Source: Erythrobacter oryzae
GTDB lineage: Bacteria > Pseudomonadota > Alphaproteobacteria > Sphingomonadales > Sphingomonadaceae
NCBI RefSeq assembly: GCF_030271515.1
Contig: NZ_JASCXI010000005.1
Location: 124,001-188,000, forward strand
Length of the DNA stretch: 64,000 nt
Direction: 5' to 3'
Positions 1 through 8,878 of the stretch are shown one piece after another. The stretch's first letter is position 1, and each line of letters opens with the position of its first letter. The position numbers and the translations under genes are program-made. The notes beneath the pieces were generated by a model. That model did no database searches and was not told where the DNA came from. It worked only from the letters and a program-made list of their open reading frames with translations.

Positions 1-1038
1 GGGGGCTTCGAACATCGCCTCGGCCGAGAGGATCGAGACGAGCCGCTTGCCGCCATCGAGGCGGCAGATCGCGGTGATTTCGGCAAGGTTGCGGTCGGCG
101 GCGAGCATCGGGGGCATGGCATCGACCCCGCTGCGGCGCACCCTGAGCACTTCGTTGACCTTGTCGAGCAGCAGGCCGACGACCAGCGCGCTCGCGCCTT
201 CTCCCAGCGAGACCACCGCCACGCGGTCGGTCTCGGCGGAGTCCTTGGCGGCAAGGCCGAACAGGCGGCGCAGGCTGACCACGGGGAGCAGCCGGTCGCG
301 CAGGGCGATGACGCCGACGACGCTGGTGGCGGCCTTGGGGACGCGGGTCACCGCCTCGGGCAGCTGCACGATCTCGCGCACCGACTGGATCGGGAGGGCA
401 TATTCCTGCCCCGCGACCTCGAAGCTGACGAGCTGGATTTCCTCGTCGGCGGCCGCCTCGGGGGCCTGCGCGGCGGCAGCGGAAGCCTCGCCCCCGGCGG
501 CGAGCAGCCCTGCGCCCGCCATGCCGCCCAGTGTCAGTGCATCGAATTCCTGCGCGATCAGCCGCGCGCTATCGAGCACCATGACAAGGCCCAGCGCGCC
601 CTGATCCTTGATAACGCCGCGCAGCAGATCGGAGCGGACGCTGGTCTCGACCCCGGCGGCATCCTCGATCCGCGCGGCATCGACCGAGACCACGCTCACC
701 ACCCGATCGACCACGATGCCGACCGGCTGGCCGTGGTCGAGCACCACGACGCGGGTCGCATCGTCGGGCTCGGCGGCCTCGCACCCGAACAGCGCGCGGG
801 TGCTGACCACGGGGAGCACCGTGCCGCGCAGATTGGTGAGACCTTCGAGGCTCGGCGGGGTGAGCGGCACCCGCACCACCTGCGGCATGCGGACGATCTC
901 CTTCACCTCCTCGAGGCCCACCGCGAAGGTCTCGCCGTCGACGGTGAAGACGGTGAACTGCCGCTGGCCGCTGCCCCCTGCCAGCTCTGCGGGCGGGGGG
1001 ACTTCGCCCGCGGCGGCATCTATTTTCGAATGCTTCAT
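1..1038 (-). CDS. CheW-type coupling protein with two CheW domains (3' end outside window)
   Basis: CheW proteins couple chemoreceptors to the histidine kinase CheA in the cytoplasm. The reading frame is open from the ATG at 1038 to base 1 (346 codons, no stop), so the C-terminus is missing. Two CheW domains are visible: residues about 25-165 with the core VPLTPPSLEGLTNLRGTVLP, and about 205-345 with VPKAATSVVGVIALRDRLLP, joined by an Ala/Glu-rich linker. Ordinary CheW has one domain of about 150 residues, so this is a duplicated or CheV-like form; whether a receiver domain follows cannot be seen. A GAAAGGG ribosome site precedes the start. It begins 24 bases after the stop of the receptor gene upstream on the same strand, so the two are probably co-transcribed and act together. 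Confidence 0.88.
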   Translation of the reverse strand, partial: MKHSKIDAAAGEVPPPAELAGGSGQRQFTVFTVDGETFAVGLEEVKEIVRMPQVVRVPLTPPSLEGLTNLRGTVLPVVSTRALFGCEAAEPDDATRVVVLDHGQPVGIVVDRVVSVVSVDAARIEDAAGVETSVRSDLLRGVIKDQGALGLVMVLDSARLIAQEFDALTLGGMAGAGLLAAGGEASAAAAQAPEAAADEEIQLVSFEVAGQEYALPIQSVREIVQLPEAVTRVPKAATSVVGVIALRDRLLPVVSLRRLFGLAAKDSAETDRVAVVSLGEGASALVVGLLLDKVNEVLRVRRSGVDAMPPMLAADRNLAEITAICRLDGGKRLVSILSAEAMFEAP

Positions 1039-1061
1039 CGCATCGGCCCTTTCGCAGGGGT

Positions 1062-3035
1062 TCAGGCGTTCGACTGGAGCTCGTCGGCCATCGAGGCGAC
1101 ATCCTCGATCGCCACCGCCAGCTCCTCGGCGCCCTGGCTCTGCTGCTTGGCAGCGCTGGCGGCCTGCGCGGAGGCCTGGTCGGCCTGGGTCGCGGCGGCG
1201 GCGATCTGGTTGATCCCGGCCTGCACCTCGGTCACCTGCCTGAGCATCTCGTCGGCGGCCTCGCGGATCGACTTGTTGCCGCCCAGCACCTCGGCCATGT
1301 CCTCGGTGACCTTGGCAAGATCGGCGGTGATCGCCTTGTTGGTCTCGACCTCGCCGAGCGCGGCGCTGCTGATCTCGTCGAGATCGCCCGCGACATTGGC
1401 GATCTGTTCCTGGATGGTGCGCACCAGATCCTTGATCCGGTCGGCGTTCTCCGAGGATTCCTCGGCGAGGTTGCGGATGTCGTTGCTGACCACCGCGAAG
1501 CCCTGCCCGAAATCGCCCGCGCGCGCGGCTTCGACCGAGCCGTTGACCGCGAGCATGTTGGTCTTGATCCCCACCGTGGTGATCGCCTCGACGATCTTGT
1601 CGATCTTGCGCGAGACCTGCCCCAGCTGCGTCACCTGACCGCGCAGGGCGGCGTTGCTGTCGACCGAGGCGGCGACCCCGGCGATCATCTCTTCGACCGA
1701 AGCGCGGCTCTCGGCGATGAGGCCCGAGACCGCCTCGCCGCGCTCGAGCCCGGTCAGCGCGGCTTCGGCGGAGAGCTGGGCGCCCTTCCTGATCTGCTCC
1801 ATCGCCGCGCCCGACTGGTTGGCCGCCGCCGAAGCGGTGCGCGCACCGCCCGCGATCTGGTCGATGGCGACGAGGATCTGGCTCGCCGAACGGTTGATTT
1901 CCTCGACCGCGCTCGAAAGCTCTTCGGCCGCCGAGGCGACTTCTTCGGCGCTCTTCCTCACGTCGGTCGAGTTCTTCATCTCCTCGGCGACTTCGGAGAG
2001 ATTCTGCGCGGTCTGGTCGCATTCGCGCAGCGCGGCGGCCTGCTGTTCGAGCGTCGCGGAGACTTCCTCGCAGGCCGCCGATTGCTCGGCCGCCGCGCTG
2101 GAAATGGCCTCGGAGCCCTTCTGCGCCTCGACCACCGCGGTCTCGCTTTCGGAATTGAGCCGGGCGATGGTTTCCGCGCCGGTCAGGATCGCCTCCATGT
2201 CCTGCCGGATCCCGGCGAGCCGCATGGTCACGTCCGCGCCCTTCTGCGCCTCGCTGCGCGCCGCCTCGGCCGAGGCGAGGATGCCCTCGGCAATCACCTG
2301 CACCTCGGCCTGGATCTGGCCGACCAGCGACTGGATTTCCGACGCGCTCTTCTCCGAGGTTTCCGCGAGCGTGCGCACCTCGTCGGCGACCACCGCGAAG
2401 CCCTTGCCGTGTTCGCCCGCGCGCGCGGCCTCGATCGCGGCATTGAGGGCGAGGAGGTTGGTCTGGTCGGCGATCCGCGCGACCGCCTTGACGATTTCGC
2501 CGATATTGGTCGCCTGCGCTTCCAGATCGCTGACGGTCTTGACCGAGGCGGTCTGGCGCTCCGAGGCGGTCTCGAGCGCGCGGACGGAGGCGTCGATCTG
2601 GGTGCGGTTGGTTTCCAGCAGGCGCTGTAGGTCGCGGGTCCGATCAAGCGACACATCGGCGGCGCTGCGGCAGTCGCGCACCAGCGTGCCGATCATCGCG
2701 ACATTGTGGAGCGATTGCTGCGAGGCGCTGGAGGCCTGTTCGGCACCCGCGGCGATCTGGGTCATCGCCGATTGCAGCAGCTCGAGCGCCTCGGTCGCCT
2801 CGGCGACACCGCCGGCGAATTGCGTGCTGGCCGCAGCGATGCGCTCGGCCGCCTGCTGCTGGCGGGCATAGGTGCGCGCGGCGCGCTTCTTCGCGTCGGC
2901 CTCGCGGGCGGAAGCGCCCTCGCCGGCGGTCTTCGCCCGCGCCTTGGCGGTGCCCACAGCCTTGTCGGCGAGCACGCCATTGGGGACGCCTGCCCCGTTC
3001 AGATTTTCCCTTTTGACCAGCGCCATCACCTTCAC
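1062..3035 (-). CDS. Soluble methyl-accepting chemotaxis protein with two signalling cores
   Basis: A 657-residue chemoreceptor-like protein with no signal peptide or membrane segment, so it should be cytoplasmic. The highly conserved receptor hairpin tip occurs twice: residues about 188-225 ([20 protein letters not shown]) and about 489-525 ([20 protein letters not shown]). Nearly all the rest is Ala/Glu/Ser-rich coiled coil. The second tip is the more divergent. The N-terminal 60 residues are charged and low in complexity, with no recognisable PAS, HAMP or globin sensor. Classical receptors have one tip, so this is either a tandem duplication or two signalling units in one chain. The two-domain CheW protein lies directly downstream, matching two tips with two CheW folds. 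The ligand is unknown. Confidence 0.9.
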   Translation of the reverse strand: MKVMALVKRENLNGAGVPNGVLADKAVGTAKARAKTAGEGASAREADAKKRAARTYARQQQAAERIAAASTQFAGGVAEATEALELLQSAMTQIAAGAEQASSASQQSLHNVAMIGTLVRDCRSAADVSLDRTRDLQRLLETNRTQIDASVRALETASERQTASVKTVSDLEAQATNIGEIVKAVARIADQTNLLALNAAIEAARAGEHGKGFAVVADEVRTLAETSEKSASEIQSLVGQIQAEVQVIAEGILASAEAARSEAQKGADVTMRLAGIRQDMEAILTGAETIARLNSESETAVVEAQKGSEAISSAAAEQSAACEEVSATLEQQAAALRECDQTAQNLSEVAEEMKNSTDVRKSAEEVASAAEELSSAVEEINRSASQILVAIDQIAGGARTASAAANQSGAAMEQIRKGAQLSAEAALTGLERGEAVSGLIAESRASVEEMIAGVAASVDSNAALRGQVTQLGQVSRKIDKIVEAITTVGIKTNMLAVNGSVEAARAGDFGQGFAVVSNDIRNLAEESSENADRIKDLVRTIQEQIANVAGDLDEISSAALGEVETNKAITADLAKVTEDMAEVLGGNKSIREAADEMLRQVTEVQAGINQIAAAATQADQASAQAASAAKQQSQGAEELAVAIEDVASMADELQSNA

Positions 3036-3142
3036 TCCAGAATGTCACGGGGCGTGCACCGGCGGGATGCAGGCGCTTTCGAACCGGATCGTGTGGGCGC
3101 AGGATGTAGAGCGGCGAGGCGTTCACGGGCCTTGCGGGGGGC

Positions 3143-4042
3143 ATGCGTAATATTGCGGGTTGGTGGTGGCACGGGGAGGGGGGCGGTCCCGGCGCGGCGC
3201 GCCCCTTCGCGGGCGGCCTGCGATGGTGTAAGCGGGCGGGCGTGCCCGCGCTGCCGCAGACCCGTTTCGTCACCGCCGCCCCGCCTGCCGCCATCGCGCA
3301 AGGCGTGTTCGAGCTGTGGCAGCTCGAAGACGACGGACGGCTCCACGCGGGCCTGCCCAAGCCCTATGTCGAACTGGTCGTCAGCCTCTCAGGCGTCCAC
3401 TGGTGGCGGCCCGCGATCGAGGGGGCGGAGCATCTCTATTGCGATGCCTGGGTAACGCCGATCCAGTCCGGGCCGCGCTTTGCCCGCTCGGTCGGGCGTC
3501 GCCACCTGATCGGCGCGCGGCTTGAGCCGTGGGCGGCGCAGGCGCTGCTCGGTGCGCTGCCGCCCGGTGACGGCATGCCGCCGCCGCGTCTCGCCGAGGT
3601 CTGGGACGCCGACGAAGCGCGCGCGCTGGTGGAGCTGCTGCGCGCGGCGGGGAGCGACGCGGCGCGCTTCGCGCTGTTCGGACGCTGGCTCGCCGAGCAG
3701 AACGCGCTTGGCGGCGCGCGGCCCGATTTCGGCGCGCTCGCCGATGCCGCGCGCGCGGGCGCTCTGGCCGAGGCGCTGGGGGTGCACCCGCGAACCCTGC
3801 GCCGCACCTTCGCCCGCGCCGCCGGGCTCAGCCCCAAGCGCTGGCTGCGGCTCCACCGGCTCGATGCGGTGCTGCGGCGCGCGGGCGGAGCGGAGCAGTC
3901 GCTCGCCGATCTCGCGCAGGAGCTGGGCTATGCCGATCAGGCGCACCTCACCCGCGATGTCGGCGCGCTGACCGGCGCGACCCCTGCCGCGCTCCAGAAG
4001 CGTGCGGAGAACCTGCCGCCGCATCTTTTTCCGCTGAGCTGA
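3143..4042 (+). CDS. AraC-family transcriptional regulator
   Basis: A 299-residue protein with an N-terminal sensing domain of the type found in AraC regulators annotated as DUF6597 (residues about 35-165) and a C-terminal double helix-turn-helix (residues about 205-290, including LGVHPRTLRRTFARAAGLSP and LGYADQAHLTRD). It should bind DNA in the cytoplasm; its ligand cannot be inferred. The first 33 residues are Gly/Arg-rich and unlike the family, so translation may instead begin at the in-frame GTG at 3242. The gene is divergent from the receptor gene (107 bases apart), and the two small genes downstream lie on the same strand. Confidence 0.82.
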   Translation: MRNIAGWWWHGEGGGPGAARPFAGGLRWCKRAGVPALPQTRFVTAAPPAAIAQGVFELWQLEDDGRLHAGLPKPYVELVVSLSGVHWWRPAIEGAEHLYCDAWVTPIQSGPRFARSVGRRHLIGARLEPWAAQALLGALPPGDGMPPPRLAEVWDADEARALVELLRAAGSDAARFALFGRWLAEQNALGGARPDFGALADAARAGALAEALGVHPRTLRRTFARAAGLSPKRWLRLHRLDAVLRRAGGAEQSLADLAQELGYADQAHLTRDVGALTGATPAALQKRAENLPPHLFPLS

Positions 4043-4103
4043 CCGCTTTGTTCAATCCTTCCTCGCGCCGCCGCGCCAAAGGAGCGGCAAAGGAGACCAC
4101 GCG

Positions 4104-4448
4104 ATGACGATGTTGCGCAAGATTGGCGGGGTGGTGGGCGGCGTGCTGGCGACCGGACTGGTGATTGCCGGGGTCGAGACCGCCGGACACAGCATAGCGA
4201 GCGGGGAGGCGGTGTTCGCGCTGGCGGTCGCGGGCTACGGCCTCGGCGCGCTGGCGGGTTCGGCGGTGTGCGCGGCGCTGGCGGGACGCAGCCTCAGCAT
4301 CGCGGTGCCGCTGGTGCTGGGCGTGCTGGCGCTTATCAACCTTTTCGCCTTTCCCCACCCGGTGTGGTTCGTCCCCGCCGCCGCCATCGCGCTGGCGAGC
4401 GGCTGGTGGCTGGGCGCGCGACTTGCCGAAAGGAGGTTCGCCCGATGA
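4104..4448 (+). CDS. Small membrane protein, unknown function
   Basis: A 114-residue hydrophobic protein with about four predicted membrane segments (residues about 8-28, 35-60, 66-83 and 88-106). No family is recognised. A purine-rich stretch (GGCAAAGGAGACC) upstream gives a good ribosome site. Its stop codon overlaps the start of the next gene in an ATGA arrangement (4445-4448), so the two are translationally coupled and probably function together. Confidence 0.75.
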   Translation: MTMLRKIGGVVGGVLATGLVIAGVETAGHSIASGEAVFALAVAGYGLGALAGSAVCAALAGRSLSIAVPLVLGVLALINLFAFPHPVWFVPAAAIALASGWWLGARLAERRFAR

Positions 4449-4795
4449 GCGAGTTCGAGCCGCTGTTTGCCGAGCTGCGCGCGCTGATGCAGACCCATGC
4501 CGCTGGGCTGGTGATCGCCGATGACACGCCCGGCCATTTCGTGATGAACAACCCACACCCCGATCCGGCCGCAGGTCGCCCCGAATGGTTCGGCACGGTG
4601 GCGATCAAGAAGGCCTATGTCGCCTATCACCTCTTCCCGCTCTACACCCACCCGATGATCGGCGAGGGGATGTCCGCTGCGCTGACGCGTCGGCGCCAGG
4701 GCAAGAGCTGCTTCAACTTCAGGAAGCCCGATCCCGCCCTGTTCGCCGAACTCGCCCGCCTGACCGAAACGGCCGCAGCGCTGGTGCGGGGGTAG
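4445..4795 (+). CDS. Conserved hypothetical protein, possibly DUF1801-like
   Basis: A 116-residue soluble protein. The motif around KKAYVAYHLFPLYTHPMIG and the later GKSCFNFRKPDPALFAELARL recall small proteins related to the YdhG/DUF1801 fold, some of which are annotated only as hypothetical. No catalytic residues are obvious and no function is assigned. The start is the ATG at 4445, overlapping the previous stop by four bases; a longer upstream frame would run through the preceding gene and was not accepted. Confidence 0.7.
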   Translation: MSEFEPLFAELRALMQTHAAGLVIADDTPGHFVMNNPHPDPAAGRPEWFGTVAIKKAYVAYHLFPLYTHPMIGEGMSAALTRRRQGKSCFNFRKPDPALFAELARLTETAAALVRG

Positions 4796-4946
4796 CGCGC
4801 CGGGTCTTGCACCGCCACGCCGGCCCCGTTATCTCCCCTTCCACGGGGCCGAGCAACCTCCCGTCCAGGCCGAGAAAAGCCCAAGCGTTGCCTCGTCATC
4901 ACCCCTTCGCGTGTCTGCGTGCGGCGGGGCCATTTTCGAGGTAGGC

Positions 4947-6290
4947 ATGGCCGATACGGACGCATCGATTGCTGCACCGGGCGCGGATAGCACCGCACCC
5001 TCTTTCTCCGAACTTCTCTCCGCCTTCACCCGCATCGGGTTCCTCTCCTTCGGCGGGCCTGCCGGGCAGATCGCGCTGATGCACCGCGAGCTGGTCGAGG
5101 AGCGGGGCTGGGTGGCCGAGGAGGATTTCCTCCATGCCCTGAATTTCTGCCACCTGCTCCCCGGCCCCGAGGCGCAGCAGCTGGCGACGTGGATCGGGTG
5201 GCGGCTCGGCGGCGTGCGCGGGGGGCTGGCGGCGGGGCTTCTGTTCGTCATTCCTGGCGCGTGCATCATCCTTGCACTCTCGGTGTTCTATGCGCTCGCG
5301 GCGAACCTTGGCTGGGTGGCGGCGCTGTTTCTCGGAGTGAAGGCGGCGGTGCTGGCGATCGTGGTGCAGGCACTGCTTCGGATCGCAGGGCGGGCGCTCG
5401 ACACGGGGGTCAAGAAGGGGCTGGCGGTAGCTGCTTTTGCGGGGCTGTTCCTGCTCGACTTGCCGTTTCCGCTGATCGTGCTCGGATCGGGGGTAGCGGG
5501 CATGGTGATCGCGCGCACGCGGCCCGACCTGCTCGCCTTGAAGCCCGCAAAGGGCGGTGGGACGCTGCCTCCCAATCCGTGGCGCACGACGATTGCTTCG
5601 GTGCTGGTGTGGGGCGCGATCTGGGCTGCGCCGATGGTGCTGATCGCCGCGACGCTGGGGCAGGATCATGTGTTGTGGCAGGTGGGCGCGTTCTTCTCGC
5701 AGCTGGCGATCGTGACCTTCGGCGGGGCCTATGCCGTGCTCGCCTATATGGCGCAGGAGGCGGTGCAGGGGTTCGGCTGGCTTCAGGCGGGGGAGATGGC
5801 CGACGGGCTGGGGCTGGCCGAGACCACGCCGGGGCCGCTGATCCTGGTGACGCAGTTCGTCGGCTACCTCGCCGCCTTCCGCGCGCCCGAGCCCTTCTCG
5901 CCGCTGGTCGCCGGGCTGCTCGGAGCGGGGCTGACGACCTGGGTGACCTTCGCGCCGTGCTTCCTGTGGATCTTCGCCTTCGCGCCGTGGATCGACCGGT
6001 TGGGGCAGGCGGTGTGGCTCAAGGGCGGCCTTGCGGCAGTGACCGCGGCTGTCGTCGGCGTGATCGCCAACCTCACCGCGTGGTTCGCGCTCCACGTGCT
6101 GTTCGCCCGCGTCGGCGAGGTCGAGGCGGGGCCGCTGCGCCTGTCATGGCCCGAACTTGCCAGCTTCGACTGGCGCGCCGGGGTGCTGGCGGCGCTCGCC
6201 TTTGCGCTCGCCTTCGGGGCCAAGTGGGGCGTGCTGCGGCTGCTGGCGGTGTGCGCGGCTGGAGGGCTGGCGCTCAGCCTTGTGGGCTAG
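4947..6290 (+). CDS. chrA: Chromate transporter ChrA, long-chain type
   Basis: A 447-residue inner-membrane protein of the CHR family, which exports chromate in characterised members. It has the duplicated CHR layout. The first half carries FTRIGFLSFGGPAGQIALMH and LLPGPEAQQLATWIGWRLGG; the second carries IVTFGGAYAVLAYMAQEAV and LAETTPGPLILVTQFVGYLA. About ten membrane segments are visible. The ATG at 4947, preceded by GAGGTAGG, fits the family better than an in-frame ATG at 4911. The convergent neighbour's stop lies at 6287, so the two genes overlap by four bases at their 3' ends. No chrB regulator is nearby. Confidence 0.93.
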   Translation: MADTDASIAAPGADSTAPSFSELLSAFTRIGFLSFGGPAGQIALMHRELVEERGWVAEEDFLHALNFCHLLPGPEAQQLATWIGWRLGGVRGGLAAGLLFVIPGACIILALSVFYALAANLGWVAALFLGVKAAVLAIVVQALLRIAGRALDTGVKKGLAVAAFAGLFLLDLPFPLIVLGSGVAGMVIARTRPDLLALKPAKGGGTLPPNPWRTTIASVLVWGAIWAAPMVLIAATLGQDHVLWQVGAFFSQLAIVTFGGAYAVLAYMAQEAVQGFGWLQAGEMADGLGLAETTPGPLILVTQFVGYLAAFRAPEPFSPLVAGLLGAGLTTWVTFAPCFLWIFAFAPWIDRLGQAVWLKGGLAAVTAAVVGVIANLTAWFALHVLFARVGEVEAGPLRLSWPELASFDWRAGVLAALAFALAFGAKWGVLRLLAVCAAGGLALSLVG

Positions 6291-7090
6291 AGCCAGTGCG
6301 CGGCGTAGGCGATGGCGATTGCGGCGGGCACCAGCATCACCTGCGCCAGCAGCGTGCCCGCCAGCCGGCTCAGCGAGACCCAGATCATGGCCCGCCGGAA
6401 GGTCGCCTCGCTCACCGAGCCATCGACCACATCGTCGGTCAGCGCCGAGATCTGCGGGTCGATCAGCGCGAACAGCAGGATGGTCGCAAAGCCGTTGACG
6501 ATCGCGGTCATCTGCGAGGCGGTGACGCGGAATTCGGGGACGAGGTAACCGGCATAGAGCGAAGCGATCACCCCCACCGCCAGCAGCGCCTGCGCCAGCG
6601 CATTGGCGATCAGCACGCTCCAGCTGACCCCGCGCTCGCCCTTGAGCGACTTCAGCGTCTCGCCCGAGGGGATCGCGACCGAATCCCGCAAGGTGGCGAG
6701 GCCCGAGGGCGTCATCGAGCGCAGGATCAGCCGGGTGGTCGAACGGTTGGTCTGGAAGAAAGTGATCGCCGCGGCGAACACCCGCTGGCCGGTCGGCACC
6801 AGCACGATGCCGAGCGCCACCGAGGCAGCGGCGGCGAACAGCACCAGCCTGAGGTCCCAGATCAGCATCGCGCCGTCGCCGGTCGCCAGCGCGGTCTCGA
6901 TCCGCTTGGCGAGGAAGGGGCCGAGGAAGCCGTTCGAGGTGCGGCTGACCAGCAGCAGCACGTTGAACAGGGCGAAGGACAGCGCGATGCGTCCCGTCCG
7001 CACCCCCGCGATCCGCGCCGCATAGGCGAGCGCGCCGATGAGGTTGATCACGCCGGTCAGCGCGCAGATCAGCAGCAGTTCGGTGTCCAT
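6287..7090 (-). CDS. amj: Amj-family lipid II flippase (DUF2837)
   Basis: A 267-residue polytopic membrane protein with the family's N-terminal signature TGVINLIGALAYAARIAGVR followed by GRIALSFALFNVLLLVSRTS. Bacillus subtilis Amj (YdaH) is an alternative to MurJ that flips lipid II across the cytoplasmic membrane for peptidoglycan synthesis. The length matches the family (about 260-270). It is the last gene of a four-gene minus-strand group that begins with an Rrf2 regulator and includes a TauE/SafE exporter, 21 bases upstream. That pairing is unexpected for a cell-wall gene. Assignment rests on remembered family motifs. Confidence 0.78.
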   Translation of the reverse strand: MDTELLLICALTGVINLIGALAYAARIAGVRTGRIALSFALFNVLLLVSRTSNGFLGPFLAKRIETALATGDGAMLIWDLRLVLFAAAASVALGIVLVPTGQRVFAAAITFFQTNRSTTRLILRSMTPSGLATLRDSVAIPSGETLKSLKGERGVSWSVLIANALAQALLAVGVIASLYAGYLVPEFRVTASQMTAIVNGFATILLFALIDPQISALTDDVVDGSVSEATFRRAMIWVSLSRLAGTLLAQVMLVPAAIAIAYAAHWL

Positions 7091-7111
7091 TGGGTATCCC
7101 GTGGCCCGCCC

Positions 7112-7885
7112 TTAGATGATCGGCCAAGCCCTGTAGATGCTGTAGGCGCTCGTCACGATCAGCACCAGCGAGACCGCAAGCAGCAGCGTGCGCGGCTGGA
7201 CGCGGCTCGCCAGCACGGCTCCGAAGGGCGCGGCGACCACCCCGCCGATGATCAGCCCGCCGGTGATCAGCGTGAAGGCGGCGGGGCCCAGGGTCAGCAG
7301 GAAGGTGACCGAGATCGACAGGGTGAGCAGGAATTCGGCGGTGTTGACCGTGCCGATCACCTTGCGCGGATCGCCGCCCTGGATCAGCAGGTTGCTCGTC
7401 ACCACCGGCCCCCAGCCGCCTCCGCCCGCCGCGTCGAGAAACCCGCCCGCCAGCGCCAGCGGGCTGGTGAACTTGGGGTCCTCGAACTTGGGGCTCGAGA
7501 GGCGGATCGCGCGCCACAGCAGGTAAAAGCCGATGCCGGTGAGGTAGAGCATCACGAAGGGCCGCGCCGCGCTCGCGTCGATGTTCGAGAGGATATAGGC
7601 CCCCGTCACCCCGCCCAGCACCCCGAACGGCACCAGCCGCCGGAACAGCCCCCAGTCGACATTCCTCTGCCACATGTGGCTGAGGCCCGAGGCGCCGGTG
7701 GTGAACATCTCGACCAGATGGACGCTGGCAGACGCGCTCGCCGGGGGCACGCCCATGGCGCTCACCAGCAGGGTCTGGGTGGTGACGCCGAAGGCCATGC
7801 CCAGCGCCCCGTCGATCATCTGCGCGGTGAAGCCGATCGCGATGAACGGCAGGATGTCGAGCACGAGCTGGGTGATGTCCGGCAT
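7112..7885 (-). CDS. Sulfite exporter TauE/SafE-family (TSUP) permease
   Basis: A 257-residue inner-membrane protein with about eight hydrophobic segments and the TSUP repeat signatures FIAIGFTAQMIDGALGMAFG near the N-terminus and LAGGFLDAAGGGGWGPVVTS in the middle. Family members move sulfite, sulfoacetate or other sulfur-containing organic anions. The YezD-type gene and an Rrf2 regulator lie upstream on the same strand, which supports a sulfur-related role. The exact substrate cannot be read from the sequence. Confidence 0.9.
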   Translation of the reverse strand: MPDITQLVLDILPFIAIGFTAQMIDGALGMAFGVTTQTLLVSAMGVPPASASASVHLVEMFTTGASGLSHMWQRNVDWGLFRRLVPFGVLGGVTGAYILSNIDASAARPFVMLYLTGIGFYLLWRAIRLSSPKFEDPKFTSPLALAGGFLDAAGGGGWGPVVTSNLLIQGGDPRKVIGTVNTAEFLLTLSISVTFLLTLGPAAFTLITGGLIIGGVVAAPFGAVLASRVQPRTLLLAVSLVLIVTSAYSIYRAWPII

Positions 7886-7980
7886 GAGGCGGTCCTCTTA
7901 CGCGACGGGGGAAGGGGCGGGTATTTCGGAAAGTGACGACGACGGCTGCGCTGCGGGTGCGCGGGTCACCGGGCAGGCCG

Positions 7981-8148
7981 TCAGTCGGTCAGCCGCTTCC
8001 TCTCGGTCACGTCGATCTGCATGACCTTGCCGTCATGCACGGTGAGCTGGATCGCGCCATAGCGCAGACGGCCGAGCGCCTCGCTTACCAGCCCCAGGGC
8101 CTCGGGCAGAACGCCGCCGGACGCCGTGTCTTTCTCAGAGTGGTCCAT
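7981..8148 (-). CDS. YezD-family small protein (DUF2292)
   Basis: A 55-residue protein. Its C-terminal part reads LGRLRYGAIQLTVHDGKVMQ followed by IDVTERKRLTD, the pattern of the YezD/DUF2292 family (a short strand-turn-strand around YG-x-I-x-I-H-x-G-x-V-x-Q). Such proteins are often encoded beside sulfate or sulfonate assimilation genes; their biochemical role is unknown. GGAAAGG lies 10 bases before the ATG at 8148. An AT-rich stretch upstream (8192-8219) could hold a promoter separate from the Rrf2 gene. The gene is short but in a clear family pattern. Confidence 0.82.
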   Translation of the reverse strand: MDHSEKDTASGGVLPEALGLVSEALGRLRYGAIQLTVHDGKVMQIDVTERKRLTD

Positions 8149-8191
8149 CAATGGGCCTTTCCTTGCGCGGGGAGGTGCCCGCCGGGCAAGG

Positions 8192-8219
8192 AAGTAAACT
8201 CTAGCGATTTGCTTGACAA
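8192..8219 (-). promoter_or_regulatory. Candidate promoter for yezD-TSUP-amj
   Basis: On the minus strand TTGTCA (8219-8214) and TTACTT (8197-8192) are separated by 16 bases within an AT-rich patch that stands out from the surrounding GC-rich DNA. It lies 44-71 bases upstream of the yezD start. The Rrf2 protein encoded immediately upstream is an obvious candidate regulator. This is pattern matching only. Confidence 0.35.
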
Positions 8220-8295
8220 TAGGGCGAACGGCGCAGTTTTTCTGTCGCCGGTCGGAAGGTGGGCTTTATGCGCCGGGCCGCCGAAGGCCCCGGTC

Positions 8296-8736
8296 TCAGA
8301 CCGTGTCGCCCTCGAACGGGGGGACCGGCGTGATCGGGTCGGACAGGCGGATCCCGTCGAGGATCTGCGCCGTCCGGTCGCGCACGTCGAGCATCAGCGC
8401 GCGGGTGCGGCATTCGCCTTCCTCGAGGCAGTTCTGGCATTTCTCGTGGGCATAGCGGCTGGCGCAGGGCACCAGCGCGAGGCTGCCACGCATGTGGCGG
8501 ATGAGGTCGCCATAGGTGATGTCGAGCGGCGGGATCGCGAGCCAGTAGCCGCCGTCGCGCCCACGCAAAGATTCGACCAGGCCCGAACGCGTCAGCTCGG
8601 ACAGGATCACGGTCAGGAACTTGGCCGGGATCTTCTGCTCCTCGGCGATCGCGGCAAGCTGCACCGGCCCCTGCCCGTAATTGTCGGCCAGGTGCTGCAT
8701 CGCGCGGATCGCGTAGCGGGTCTTCTGCGACAGCAT
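8296..8736 (-). CDS. Rrf2-family transcriptional regulator with four clustered cysteines
   Basis: A 146-residue winged-helix regulator: MLSQKTRYAIRAMQHLADNY at the start and FLTVILSELTRSGLVESLRG as the recognition region are classic Rrf2. Members include IscR, NsrR and CymR, which sense Fe-S status, NO or cysteine supply. Cys91, Cys100, Cys103 and Cys109 (C-x8-C-x2-C-x5-C) sit in the loop where IscR and NsrR bind an Fe-S cluster, though the spacing is not identical. The start is the ATG at 8736; the longer frame upstream lacks family similarity. Downstream genes (YezD, TSUP, Amj) suggest it controls a sulfur-linked operon. Confidence 0.9.
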   Translation of the reverse strand: MLSQKTRYAIRAMQHLADNYGQGPVQLAAIAEEQKIPAKFLTVILSELTRSGLVESLRGRDGGYWLAIPPLDITYGDLIRHMRGSLALVPCASRYAHEKCQNCLEEGECRTRALMLDVRDRTAQILDGIRLSDPITPVPPFEGDTV

Positions 8737-8878
8737 GGGGGATCGTCTATCCGCCCCGCAAACTGTGCGGTCAAGGGCGGGAGAGCCCCGAACCCGCGCT
8801 CGTCCACGCTCGCAAGCCTGCCCCCGTTCACCGCGCGGGGCTGTCGGGTTGCCGCAATCCCGGTCTAGAAGGGCGACC

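Noticed and set aside
5189..7936. Plus-strand 915-codon open frame across chrA and the Amj and TSUP genes
   Set aside because: It crosses three genes with strong family motifs in other frames and shows only composition-biased sequence.
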